Positions 42,368 to 50,471 of a stretch of 64,000 bases of DNA are shown here, piece after piece. The stretch is from Protaetiibacter mangrovi. Lineage in GTDB: Bacteria; Actinomycetota; Actinomycetes; Actinomycetales; Microbacteriaceae. The notes under the pieces were generated by a model. The model saw only the letters and a list, made by a program, of their open reading frames with translations, was not told the origin of the DNA and ran no database searches. The stretch covers positions 151,050-215,049 of the forward strand of contig NZ_JANTHX010000005.1 in the NCBI RefSeq assembly GCF_024752305.1. Direction: 5' to 3'. How positions within the stretch are numbered: position 1 is the stretch's first letter; each line of letters begins with the position of its first letter. The position numbers were made by a program, and so were the translations under genes.

Positions 42368-42954
42368 CAGTAGCGCTCTTCCTTCCACGGGTCCCCGTGC
42401 AGGTGGTAGCCGTTCTGCTCCCAGAAGCCGGGATCGTCGTCGGGCATCGTCACGAGCCCGCGCACCCATTTGGCGCTCTTCCAGAAGTAGAGGTGCGGCA
42501 CGAGCAGGCGCGCAGGCCCGCCGTGCTCGGCGCCGAGCGGCTCCCCGTCGGCCTCGAATGCGATCCAGGCCTGCCCGTCGAGCAACTCGTCGAGCGGCAC
42601 GTTCGTCGTGTATCCGCCGTAGCTGTGCGCCATGACGTAGTCGTGCGAGGTCTCGACCTCCTCGAAGATCTTGTCGAGCGGCACTCCCCGCCACGCCATC
42701 CCGAGCTTCGACCAGTGGGTGACGCAGTGGATGTCGACGGTCACGTCCTCGACGCCGAGCGCCTGCATCTCGTCCCACGTCCAGCTGTGGCGGCCGTTCT
42801 CGGTGACGACGGTGAACTCCCAGTCGGCCGTGTCGATCTCGGGGGTGGGGCCCGCGGACAGCACCGGCCAGTCCTCGACGAGCGACTGGCCGGGGGGAAG
42901 GGCGGGGTCGCGTTCGCGACCTCGTCCGGTGAAGCCTCGTGTGATGAACGACAT
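42364..42954 (-). CDS. Sulfite-oxidase-like molybdopterin oxidoreductase (cytosolic)
   Basis: 196 aa, the short SUOX-fold enzyme. The Mo-ligating Cys is in [15 protein letters not shown], with [18 protein letters not shown] and [12 protein letters not shown] around the cofactor. No Tat signal or hydrophobic N-terminus is visible, unlike periplasmic MsrP/YedY, so it should act in the cytosol. The substrate is unknown (sulfite, S-oxides or N-oxides are possible). It heads a three-gene operon and is divergent from moaA, so the enzyme and its cofactor pathway are linked. Confidence 0.9.
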   Translation of the reverse strand: MSFITRGFTGRGRERDPALPPGQSLVEDWPVLSAGPTPEIDTADWEFTVVTENGRHSWTWDEMQALGVEDVTVDIHCVTHWSKLGMAWRGVPLDKIFEEVETSHDYVMAHSYGGYTTNVPLDELLDGQAWIAFEADGEPLGAEHGGPARLLVPHLYFWKSAKWVRGLVTMPDDDPGFWEQNGYHLHGDPWKEERYW

Positions 42955-43022
42955 GGCACCGCCTCCCGTTGCTGCTCACGATAGCCATGCGCGCGACCAC
43001 TGTCATCCGTAGTCTGATTCCC

Positions 43023-44087
43023 ATGTCGCGGGTCGCGCTCAGCATGCCGGAGCTGCGATCCGCTGCGCGGGCGGTCGACACGGTCGGGCGCCCGGACACC
43101 CCCGAGCTCGTCGACCGCTTCGGGCGCGTGGCGCGCGACCTGCGGGTCTCGATCACCGAGAAGTGCTCCCTGCGGTGCACCTACTGCATGCCGGCCGAGG
43201 GGCTGCCCGCGATTCCGCGCCCCGAGCTGCTGACCCCTGCCGAGATCGCCCGACTCGTGGGGATCGGGGCGCGGGATCTCGGTGTGGCGGAGGTGCGGTT
43301 CACGGGCGGGGAACCGCTCACCCGCGGCGACCTCGTCGAGATCGTCGGGCGCACACGCGAGGCGGCGCCCGGCATCCCGATCGCCATGACCACGAACGCG
43401 GTCGGTCTCGACCGCCGCGCCGCTGCGCTGCGCGCGGCCGGGCTCGGGCGCGTCAACGTGTCGCTCGACACCCTCGACCGCGAGCGGTTCCACGCGCTCA
43501 CCCGGCGCGACCGGCTGCCGGCCGTGCTGGCCGGCATCGACGCCGCCATCGCGGCCGGCATCGGGCCGGTCAAGGTCAACGCCGTGCTGATGCGCGAGAC
43601 GCTGCCGGATGCCGCGGACCTGCTGGCGTTCGCGGTGGCCCGCGGGCTGCAGCTGCGATTCATCGAGCAGATGCCCCTCGACGCGGACGAGGCGTGGCGT
43701 CGCGACGAGATGGTGACCGCCGCCGAACTGCTCGAGGTGCTGGGCTCCCGCTATCGACTCACCCCGATCGGCAGGCACGACCCGTCGGCCCCGGCGGAGG
43801 AGTGGCGGGTCGACGAAGGGGAGTCGACGGTCGGGATCATCGCCTCCGTCACGCGCGACTTCTGCGCCTCCTGCGACCGCACGCGGATCACGGCCGAAGG
43901 GTGGGTGCGCTCCTGCCTCTTCGGAGGCGACGAGGTCGACCTGCGGCAGCTGCTGCGCAGCGACGCGGACGACGCGGCGATCGGCGACGCATGGCGAGCC
44001 GCGATGTGGGGCAAGCGCGCGGGGCACGGCATCGATCGCGACGACTTCATCCGTCCCGCCCGTTCGATGGGCGCGATCGGTGGCTGA
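43023..44087 (+). CDS. moaA: GTP 3',8-cyclase (radical SAM), molybdopterin step 1
   Basis: 354 aa. The N-terminal radical-SAM cluster is KCSLRCTYC (C48, C52, C55). The C-terminal cluster is in [14 protein letters not shown]...RSC. The required GG end (SMGAIGG) is present. MoaA converts GTP to 3',8-cyclo-GTP. ATG 43023 has no strong ribosome site but precedes the conserved region by a normal distance. The last 8 bp overlap moaD, and the gene is divergent from the sulfite-oxidase-like operon. Confidence 0.96.
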   Translation: MSRVALSMPELRSAARAVDTVGRPDTPELVDRFGRVARDLRVSITEKCSLRCTYCMPAEGLPAIPRPELLTPAEIARLVGIGARDLGVAEVRFTGGEPLTRGDLVEIVGRTREAAPGIPIAMTTNAVGLDRRAAALRAAGLGRVNVSLDTLDRERFHALTRRDRLPAVLAGIDAAIAAGIGPVKVNAVLMRETLPDAADLLAFAVARGLQLRFIEQMPLDADEAWRRDEMVTAAELLEVLGSRYRLTPIGRHDPSAPAEEWRVDEGESTVGIIASVTRDFCASCDRTRITAEGWVRSCLFGGDEVDLRQLLRSDADDAAIGDAWRAAMWGKRAGHGIDRDDFIRPARSMGAIGG

Positions 44088-44319
44088 GGTGCTGGTGCGG
44101 TACTTCGCCGGCGCGGTCGATGCCGCGGGCCGCGAATCGGAGGTGGTCGCAGCCTCGACCGTCGCCGAGGTGCTCGACCAGCTCCGAGACCGCTACGGGC
44201 CGCAGATGGAGCGCATCATCCGCACCGGGTCGCAGCTCTCCGACGGCATCGCGGTGCGCGACGCGCGGGGTCCGGTCGGCGCGCGGCTCGACATCCTGCC
44301 CCCGTTCTCGGGCGGCTGA
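44080..44319 (+). CDS. moaD: Molybdopterin synthase sulfur-carrier subunit
   Basis: 79 aa ubiquitin-fold protein ending in the diglycine FSGG that is thiocarboxylated by MoeB. GTG 44080 overlaps moaA by 8 bp, giving translational coupling. Its partner moaE is encoded convergently only 1 bp away, so both subunits of MPT synthase lie here but are on opposite strands. Confidence 0.93.
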   Translation: MAEVLVRYFAGAVDAAGRESEVVAASTVAEVLDQLRDRYGPQMERIIRTGSQLSDGIAVRDARGPVGARLDILPPFSGG

Positions 44320-44320
44320 G

Positions 44321-44755
44321 TCACAGCCCGACCCACTCCGTGGCGCCGCCCTCGACGTGCTGGCGCTTCCAGATCGGGGTGGACTCCTTGACCCGGTCGA
44401 CGAGTCGCGCGCACGCCGCGAACGCCTCGGCACGGTGCGGTGCGGCGACGGCGGCGAGCAGCGCCACGTCGCCGATGGCGAGCTCGCCGACCCGATGCCA
44501 GACCGCGACCCGCAGCCCGGTCGCGTCCGCGACCTCGCGACAGGCCTCGGCGAGGAATCGCTCGGCATCCGGATGCGCCTCGTAGTCGAGCGCGGTCACC
44601 GCGACGCCGTGGTCGTGATCGCGCACGACGCCCTCGAACACCACGAGCGCGCCGTCTGCCGGGGTCATCACGAAGGATTCGAGCGCGGCGCGGTCGGGCG
44701 CGTCGACACTCACCCGGGCGAAGGTGCCGGGCTGAGGGGTGCCGGGCTCACCCAT
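44321..44755 (-). CDS. moaE: Molybdopterin synthase catalytic subunit
   Basis: 144 aa. MoaE motifs are visible: GALVVFEGVVRDHD at about residues 35-48, Y-E-A-H-P-D-A-E-R-F, the active-site H-R-V-G-E-L region and the late KESTPIWKRQ with the catalytic Lys. It joins two MoaD thiocarboxylates to cPMP to give molybdopterin. It is the last gene of the moeB-moeA-moaC/mogA-moaE operon, overlapping moaC/mogA by 8 bp. Confidence 0.95.
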   Translation of the reverse strand: MGEPGTPQPGTFARVSVDAPDRAALESFVMTPADGALVVFEGVVRDHDHGVAVTALDYEAHPDAERFLAEACREVADATGLRVAVWHRVGELAIGDVALLAAVAAPHRAEAFAACARLVDRVKESTPIWKRQHVEGGATEWVGL

Positions 44756-45725
44756 GTCCGCCGCCCGCGAGCTGGGAGTGCAGGTGCTCGCGCAGCGGGT
44801 CGAGCGCCGCGAGGCCGTCGCGGACGCCGTCCGGGGAGCCGGGCAGGTTCACCACGAGCGTCCCTCCCCGGACCCCCGCGGTCGCCCGGCTGAGCGCAGC
44901 CATGGGTGTCGTGGCGCGCCCGGCGTCGCGGATGGCGTCGGCGACCCCGGGCAGCTCGAACTCCACGACGGCGCGTGTGGCCTCGGGCGTTCGATCCTGC
45001 GGGTGCACACCCGTTCCGCCGGTCGTCAGCACGAGGTCCGGTTCCCCGTCGAGAACCCGCCCGAGCGCCGCCGCGACATCGGCATCCGGCACGATCAGGG
45101 GATCGCCGACCTCGTACCCCCGGTCCCGGAGCCAGGAAGCGATCAGCGGGCCCGTGGTGTCGGCGCGGTCGCCCGCGGCTGCGGACGTGGACGCCACCAG
45201 CACGACCGCCGTGCGGACGGGCGGCGCGGTGGGAGTGCTGTGGTCGGACCGGTCGCTGCTCCGGTGCCAGCGGCCGTGGCGGCCGCCCGTCTTCTCGAGC
45301 AGGCGGATGCCGTCGAGCGTCGCCGCCGGGTCGACCGCCTTGACCATGTCGTGCAGGGTGAGCCCGGCGACGGCGACCGCGGTCAGCGCCTCCATCTCGA
45401 CGCCCGTCCGGGCGGTCACGGCCACGGTGGCCTCGATCGTGACGTGATCGTCGCCGAGTGCGAATTCGACCTGCACCGAGTCGAGCGGCAGCAGGTGGGC
45501 GAGCGGGATGAGCTCGCTCGTGCGCTTCGCGGCGCCGATCCCGGCCAGGCGCGCGGTCGCGAGCACGTCCGCCTTCGGCAGCCCGTCGCGACGGATGAGC
45601 GCGATCACCTCGGGCGTCGTGCGGAACTCGCCCGTCGCGCGCGCCACCCGTCGGGTGATCGCCTTCGCGCCGACGTCGACCATGCGCGCGCGTCCGTCGG
45701 CGTCGAGGTGGCTGAGCTCGCTCAT
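44748..45725 (-). CDS. moaC: MoaC-MogA fusion: cPMP synthase and molybdopterin adenylyltransferase
   Basis: 325 aa in two domains. Residues 1-158 are MoaC: SHLDADGRARMVDVG, K-R-T-S-E-L-I-P-L-A-H and MVKAVD. Residues from about 170 are the MogA/MoaB fold, with TTGGTGVHPQDRTPEAT and V-V-N-L-P-G-S-P. MoaC completes cPMP formation; MogA adenylates molybdopterin. The fusion joins two non-consecutive steps and is known in some actinobacteria. Its ATG overlaps the moeA stop (ATGA), and its end overlaps moaE. Confidence 0.94.
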   Translation of the reverse strand: MSELSHLDADGRARMVDVGAKAITRRVARATGEFRTTPEVIALIRRDGLPKADVLATARLAGIGAAKRTSELIPLAHLLPLDSVQVEFALGDDHVTIEATVAVTARTGVEMEALTAVAVAGLTLHDMVKAVDPAATLDGIRLLEKTGGRHGRWHRSSDRSDHSTPTAPPVRTAVVLVASTSAAAGDRADTTGPLIASWLRDRGYEVGDPLIVPDADVAAALGRVLDGEPDLVLTTGGTGVHPQDRTPEATRAVVEFELPGVADAIRDAGRATTPMAALSRATAGVRGGTLVVNLPGSPDGVRDGLAALDPLREHLHSQLAGGGHG

Positions 45726-46909
45726 AGCTCCACGGTATCCACGAGCGCGCCCGCGGGCAGATCCCCGAACTGCGGCGGCAGGTCGATCAGCACGTCCGCC
45801 GCGGCCATCGCGGTCACGAGATGCGACCCGGTGCCGCCGATCGGCACGACCGCCCCGCGCTCGTCGAGGCGCGCCCGCAGGAATCGCCGGCGCCCGGGCG
45901 GCACCGCGACGGGTTCGGCGAGAGCCAGCCGGCGGCGAACGGCGGGCGGCAACCCCGCCCAGGCGCGCAACAGCGGCGAGAGGAACAGCGCGTACGAGAC
46001 CTGGGCGCTCACCGGGTTGCCCGGGAAGGCGAGGATCGGGAGCCCGCGGATCGATCCGTGCGCCTGCGGTCCGCCCGGCTGCATCTCGACCGTTCCGATC
46101 GTTCCGCCGTGCTCGCCGAGCAGGGCTCGCACCGGCTCGAAGTCGCCCATCGAGATGCCTCCGCTCGTCACGACGAGGTGCGCCCCGGCGGCGCGCGCCG
46201 CCTCGACCTCGCGCGCGACGGCCTCCGCGTCGTCGGGGGCTCGCCCCACGTGCACCACCTCGGCGCCGTCGGCGGCAGCGGCGGCGGCGAGCGCGATCGC
46301 GTTGGCGTCCGGGAGCTGCCCCGGCCCGAGCTCGGCTCCCACCTCGACGAGCTCCCGTCCGGTGCTGACCACGGCGACCCGCACCCGTCGGGTCACCGTC
46401 ACCGCGGCGACCCCGGCTGCCGCGATCGCGGCCAGGTGCCGGGGTCGCAGGCGCGTGCGGGGCGGCACCACCACCGTGCCTGCCGGGGCGTCGCTGCCGG
46501 GCTCGCGCACGTAGTCACCAGCGTGGACGGCGGCGCGGATGCGGATGCTGCCGTCGTCGAGCCGCTCCACCCGCTCGACGGGCACCACCGCATCCGCATC
46601 GACGGGGAGCGGCGCGCCGGTCATGACCTTGATCGCGCCCCCGCTGGGGAGGGTCGCCCCGGCGTCGCCCGCGGCGGTCGTCGAACCGACCAGGACCGCG
46701 GCGCCGTCGGCGGGGAGGTCGGCGACCCGCACCGCGTAGCCGTCCATCTGCGAGTTGCGGAACGGGGGGAGGTCGATGGAGGTCGACACGGCGTCCGCCG
46801 TGACCCGATCGAGGGCATCGCGGAGGTCGACGGTGGACGTCCCGCGGTCCGGATCCGCGACGAGTGCCGCGATGCGATCGGCGTATTCCTCGACCGAGAT
46901 GCGATCCAT
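45722..46909 (-). CDS. moeA: Molybdopterin molybdotransferase
   Basis: 395 aa. MoeA features: PFRNSQMDGYAVR, VMTGAPLP, the MPT/Mo-binding domain with TSGGISMGDFEPVR and AFPGNPVSA, and a C-terminal beta-barrel domain. It inserts molybdate into adenylated molybdopterin to give Mo-MPT. It sits 4 bp after moeB. No mobA is found in the window, so the final cofactor made here is Mo-MPT, the form used by the sulfite-oxidase family. Confidence 0.95.
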   Translation of the reverse strand: MDRISVEEYADRIAALVADPDRGTSTVDLRDALDRVTADAVSTSIDLPPFRNSQMDGYAVRVADLPADGAAVLVGSTTAAGDAGATLPSGGAIKVMTGAPLPVDADAVVPVERVERLDDGSIRIRAAVHAGDYVREPGSDAPAGTVVVPPRTRLRPRHLAAIAAAGVAAVTVTRRVRVAVVSTGRELVEVGAELGPGQLPDANAIALAAAAAADGAEVVHVGRAPDDAEAVAREVEAARAAGAHLVVTSGGISMGDFEPVRALLGEHGGTIGTVEMQPGGPQAHGSIRGLPILAFPGNPVSAQVSYALFLSPLLRAWAGLPPAVRRRLALAEPVAVPPGRRRFLRARLDERGAVVPIGGTGSHLVTAMAAADVLIDLPPQFGDLPAGALVDTVEL

Positions 46910-46913
46910 GGCG

Positions 46914-47987
46914 TCAGTATCGCGGCTGTGGTTCGACGCCCGCACGGTCCCAGGCCTCGAGACCCCCGCCGAGATGTGCGGCTCGGGTGAATCCGGCGTC
47001 GTGCAGCAGCTCGGCGGCGCGTCGCGAACGCACGCCGCGTCGGCAGACGGCCACCACGCGGCTGTCGCGCGCGATGCCGTCCACGGCGAGAGCGAGCTCG
47101 TCGAGGTCGCCGATGATCGCCCCCGCGAGCAGGCTCGCGGGGGTTTCGCGCGAGTCGCGCACGTCGATGAGGATCGGCGGTTCGTCCGAGGCGAGTTCCC
47201 GGGCGAGCTCCGCGGGAGCCAGCTCCTCGGCATCGCGGGGGAGGGGGCGCGGCGACGGGACCGTCGGGGCGTCCGCCCCGCGCGCGAACTCGAGGCGCCG
47301 CATCCGGCCCCCGCGGGCGTCGTAGTCGAGCACCGTGCCGACGAGCGGATCGCCGATGCCGGTGAGCAGCTTCAGCACCTCGGTGGCCATGAGGCCGCCG
47401 ATGACCGTGCACACCGTGGGGAGCACACCGACGATCTCGCAGCTGTCGGGGGACTCGTCTGCGGCCGGGAACAGGTCGCCGTAGCGCACGCCGCGCGCAT
47501 CCCAGACGACGCCGGTCTGCCCGCCGTAGCCGAGGGCCGAACCCCAGACGAGGGGGATGCCCACGTCGGCCGCAGCCGCATCGGCGACCGATCGCGCAGC
47601 CGGGCTGTCGGATGCGTCGACCAGCACATCGGCGCCGGCCACGATGCGCGCGGCGGTGGTCGCGTCGAATCGCTCTCGCTCGGTGATCACCGTGACGTGG
47701 TCGGTGAGGGCGCGCATCCGATCGGCCGCCGAGTCGACCTTCGGCCGGCCGACGTCGCGCAGGCCGTGGACGGTCTGCCGGGGGAGGTTGCTCTCGTCGA
47801 CGGTGTCGTGGTCGACGACGACGATCGTGCCGACCCCTGCCGCGGCGAGCGCCGGGAGCACGGCGCTGCCGAGCCCGCCCGCCCCGATCACCACGACGCG
47901 TGCGGCCGCGAGGCGCTCCTGCCCCGGCGCGCCGAAGCCGGTCAGCACGCGTTGGCGGGCGTAGCGAGGCGAGTCGGCGGAGCTCAC
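46914..47987 (-). CDS. moeB: MoeB-type sulfur-carrier adenylyltransferase with rhodanese domain
   Basis: 357 aa, GTG 47987. The N-terminal E1/ThiF domain has GAGGLGSAVLPALAAAGVG, DESNLPRQ and the conserved P-T-V-C segment. The C-terminal rhodanese has the Cys loop CRRGVRSR and G-G-L-E-A-W. It adenylates MoaD and the rhodanese supplies sulfur for the thiocarboxylate. The zinc CxxC pairs of E. coli MoeB are not visible. It is the first gene of the moeB-moeA-moaC/mogA-moaE operon and is divergent from modA. Confidence 0.93.
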   Translation of the reverse strand: MSSADSPRYARQRVLTGFGAPGQERLAAARVVVIGAGGLGSAVLPALAAAGVGTIVVVDHDTVDESNLPRQTVHGLRDVGRPKVDSAADRMRALTDHVTVITERERFDATTAARIVAGADVLVDASDSPAARSVADAAAADVGIPLVWGSALGYGGQTGVVWDARGVRYGDLFPAADESPDSCEIVGVLPTVCTVIGGLMATEVLKLLTGIGDPLVGTVLDYDARGGRMRRLEFARGADAPTVPSPRPLPRDAEELAPAELARELASDEPPILIDVRDSRETPASLLAGAIIGDLDELALAVDGIARDSRVVAVCRRGVRSRRAAELLHDAGFTRAAHLGGGLEAWDRAGVEPQPRY

Positions 47988-48040
47988 CTCCGCATTGTGC
48001 CACCTGAGCCCTCGACCGCGGATGCGGCTACTCTCGCGTC

Positions 48041-48856
48041 ATGGCGCGGTCGACCAGCTCTCACGGGCGAGCAGCCGTCCGTCCGGCCCCGACTCTTCTC
48101 GGGGCGTCGCTGCTCGTCGCCCTCGCCGGCTGTGCAGGCTCCGGCGCGGCGGAGGCGCCGGGAAGCGCCGAACCGGATGCGATCACCGGAACCGTCACCG
48201 TGTTCGCCGCCGCCTCGCTGACGGGCACGTTCGACTCCCTCGCGACGGAGTTCGAGTCGGAGCACCCCGGCGTGCGGGTGGTGCTCGACTACGGCGGCAG
48301 CTCGGGTCTCGCGGCGCAGCTGGTCGAGGGCGCCCCGGCCGACGTCTTCGCCTCCGCGAACGAGGCCACGATGACGACCGTCGTCGACGCCGGGGTGGTC
48401 GCCGATCCGCAGCCCTTCGCGACGAACGTGCTGCAGTTGGTCGTGCCCGCCGGGAATCCGGCCGGGGTGACGGGATTGGCCGACCTCGCGCGCCCCGAGC
48501 TCGTGGTCGCGCTCTGCGACCCGGCCGTTCCGTGCGGGGCGGCCGCCTCATCGCTGCTCGAGCTCGCCGGCGTCGTGGCGGTCCCCGACACCCTCGAGCA
48601 GGATGTCAAGGCGGTCGTGACGAAGGTCGCCCTCGGTGAGGTGGATGCCGCGCTGGTCTACACCACCGACACGATCGCGGCCGGCGACGCGGTCGAGGCG
48701 ATCCCCGTGCCCGAGGCGGACGCGGTGGTCAACAGGTACCTGATCGCGCGGCTCGTCGACTCGGCCAACGCGCCCGCCGCGGACGCGTGGGTGGCGTGGG
48801 TGACCGGCACGCACGGGCGGGACGCCCTGCGTCGAGCCGGGTTCGGGGCGCCGTGA
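48041..48856 (+). CDS. modA: Molybdate ABC transporter substrate-binding lipoprotein
   Basis: 271 aa. The signal peptide ends in the lipobox LAGC. The mature protein has T-V-F-A-A-A-S-L-T-G-T-F-D, YGGSSGLAAQ (oxyanion-binding Ser) and FASANEATM, typical ModA motifs. It captures molybdate or tungstate outside the membrane for ModBC. It begins the modABC operon, 1 bp before modB, and is divergent from the moeB operon, so uptake and cofactor synthesis share a promoter region. Confidence 0.95.
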   Translation: MARSTSSHGRAAVRPAPTLLGASLLVALAGCAGSGAAEAPGSAEPDAITGTVTVFAAASLTGTFDSLATEFESEHPGVRVVLDYGGSSGLAAQLVEGAPADVFASANEATMTTVVDAGVVADPQPFATNVLQLVVPAGNPAGVTGLADLARPELVVALCDPAVPCGAAASSLLELAGVVAVPDTLEQDVKAVVTKVALGEVDAALVYTTDTIAAGDAVEAIPVPEADAVVNRYLIARLVDSANAPAADAWVAWVTGTHGRDALRRAGFGAP

Positions 48857-48857
48857 G

Positions 48858-49655
48858 GTGAGAAGACGCCTCCCTGCGGCGATCGTCGTCGTCGCCGTGA
48901 TCGGATTCGCCGTGCTCGTCGTGCCGCTCGCGGCCCTCGTCGCGCGGGTGCCGTGGCCCGAGCTCCCCGCCCTTCTGGCCTCGCAACCGGTGCTCGAGGC
49001 GCTGTGGTTGTCGCTCGCCACGGCGGCGGCGTCCACCGCGATCTGCCTGGTGCTCGGCATCCCGATGGCGGCCCTGCTCGCCGAGGCGGATTCCTGGCCC
49101 GCCGTGCCGCGACGCCTGCTGCGCACCGCCGTGACGATCCCCCTCGTGCTGCCCCCGGTGATCGGCGGCATCGCGCTGCTCATGCTCTTCGGACGCCGCG
49201 GCATCCTGGGGCCCGCCCTCGGGGCCTTCGGCGTCTCGCTGCCGTTCACGACGCCCGCGGTCGTCGTCGCCCAGACCTTCGTCGCCCTGCCGTTCCTGGT
49301 GTTCGCCGTCGAGGGGGCGCTGCGCTCGACCGATCGCCGATTCGAGGCGGCGGCGGCGACACTCGGCGCCGGGCGCGTGCGCACCTTCGTCGCGGTCACC
49401 CTGCCGGCGGTCGCCCCGGCGGTCGCCGCGGGGGCGGTGCTGTGCTTCACGCGCGCGCTCGGCGAGTTCGGCGCGACGATCACGTTCGCGGGATCCCTCC
49501 CGGGCGTCACGCGCACCCTGCCCATCGCGAGCTACCTGGCCCTGCAGTCGGATCCCGCGGATGCGCTCGCGCTGGCGGTGATCATCCTCGCGGTGTCGAT
49601 CGCCGTGCTGCTGCTGCTGCGCGACCGCTGGCTGCCGGGGGTGGTGGCCAGGTGA
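48858..49655 (+). CDS. modB: Molybdate ABC transporter permease
   Basis: 265 aa with about six helices, starting at about residue 5. The EAA-type coupling loop is present: E-A-A-A-A-T-L-G-A-G-R-V-R-T-F-V, and RALGEFGATITFAGS follows. The GTG at 48858 is 1 bp after the modA stop. GTGA overlap with modC (49652-49655) couples it to the ATPase. Confidence 0.95.
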   Translation: MRRRLPAAIVVVAVIGFAVLVVPLAALVARVPWPELPALLASQPVLEALWLSLATAAASTAICLVLGIPMAALLAEADSWPAVPRRLLRTAVTIPLVLPPVIGGIALLMLFGRRGILGPALGAFGVSLPFTTPAVVVAQTFVALPFLVFAVEGALRSTDRRFEAAAATLGAGRVRTFVAVTLPAVAPAVAAGAVLCFTRALGEFGATITFAGSLPGVTRTLPIASYLALQSDPADALALAVIILAVSIAVLLLLRDRWLPGVVAR

Positions 49656-50374
49656 GCGGACTCGCCGTGGACGTCACGGTCGATCGCGGCGGGTTCGCGC
49701 TCGACCTCGCGATCGACGTCGCGCCCGGCACGACGACGGCGCTCATGGGTCCCAACGGGGCGGGCAAGTCGACGGCTCTCGCGGCGATCGCCGGGCTCGT
49801 CCGACCGTCCCGGGGGCGGATCGTGATCGGCGGGCGGCCGGTCGACGACGTCGAGGCCGGGGTGCATCTCGATCCGGCGCGCCGTCGCGTGGGGGTGGTC
49901 TTCCAGGATCTGCTGCTGTTCCCCGGACTCACCGTGCTCGACAACGTCGCGTTCGCGGGACGCATGCGCACGCGCAGCCGTCGTCGCGCGCGGGCGGATG
50001 CCGCAGCGTGGGTCGCCCGATTCGGTCTCACCGAGCTGGCGGATCGGTACCCCGCGCAGCTGTCGGGCGGGCAGGCCCAGCGCGTCGCCCTCGCGCGTGC
50101 GCTCGCCGCCGAACCCGAGGTGCTGCTGCTCGACGAGCCGATGGCCGCCCTCGACGTGCGTGTGCGCGAGCAGTCGCGCCGCGAACTCGTCGCGCACCTG
50201 ACCGAGTACGCGGGAGCGACCCTGCTCATCACCCACGACTTCGGCGATGCGCGGGCGATCGCGGGTCGCGGGGTCGTGCTCGAGCAAGGGCGGATCACCC
50301 AGGCGGGAGCCCTCGCGGAGCTCGAGGCGACCCCCGCATCCGAGTACGTCGCGCGGCTCGTCCGGGGCGGATGA
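49652..50374 (+). CDS. modC: Molybdate ABC transporter ATP-binding protein (short, no MOP domain)
   Basis: 240 aa. Walker A GPNGAGKST, Q-loop FQDLLLF, LSGGQAQRVALARAL, LLLDEPMAALD and ITHDFGDA are complete. Classical ModC is about 350 aa with a C-terminal MOP molybdate-binding domain; this protein stops after the ATPase, so feedback inhibition through MOP is absent here. It is the last gene of modABC. Confidence 0.93.
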   Translation: MSGLAVDVTVDRGGFALDLAIDVAPGTTTALMGPNGAGKSTALAAIAGLVRPSRGRIVIGGRPVDDVEAGVHLDPARRRVGVVFQDLLLFPGLTVLDNVAFAGRMRTRSRRRARADAAAWVARFGLTELADRYPAQLSGGQAQRVALARALAAEPEVLLLDEPMAALDVRVREQSRRELVAHLTEYAGATLLITHDFGDARAIAGRGVVLEQGRITQAGALAELEATPASEYVARLVRGG

Positions 50375-50471
50375 TCGTCGCCGACGTCCATTCACCCTCT
50401 CGGGGCGATAGCGGAGTGCCGGCGCTCGGTCGAGACTCGTGAGCAGGTGTTCGTCGACGAACGGAGGGGTC

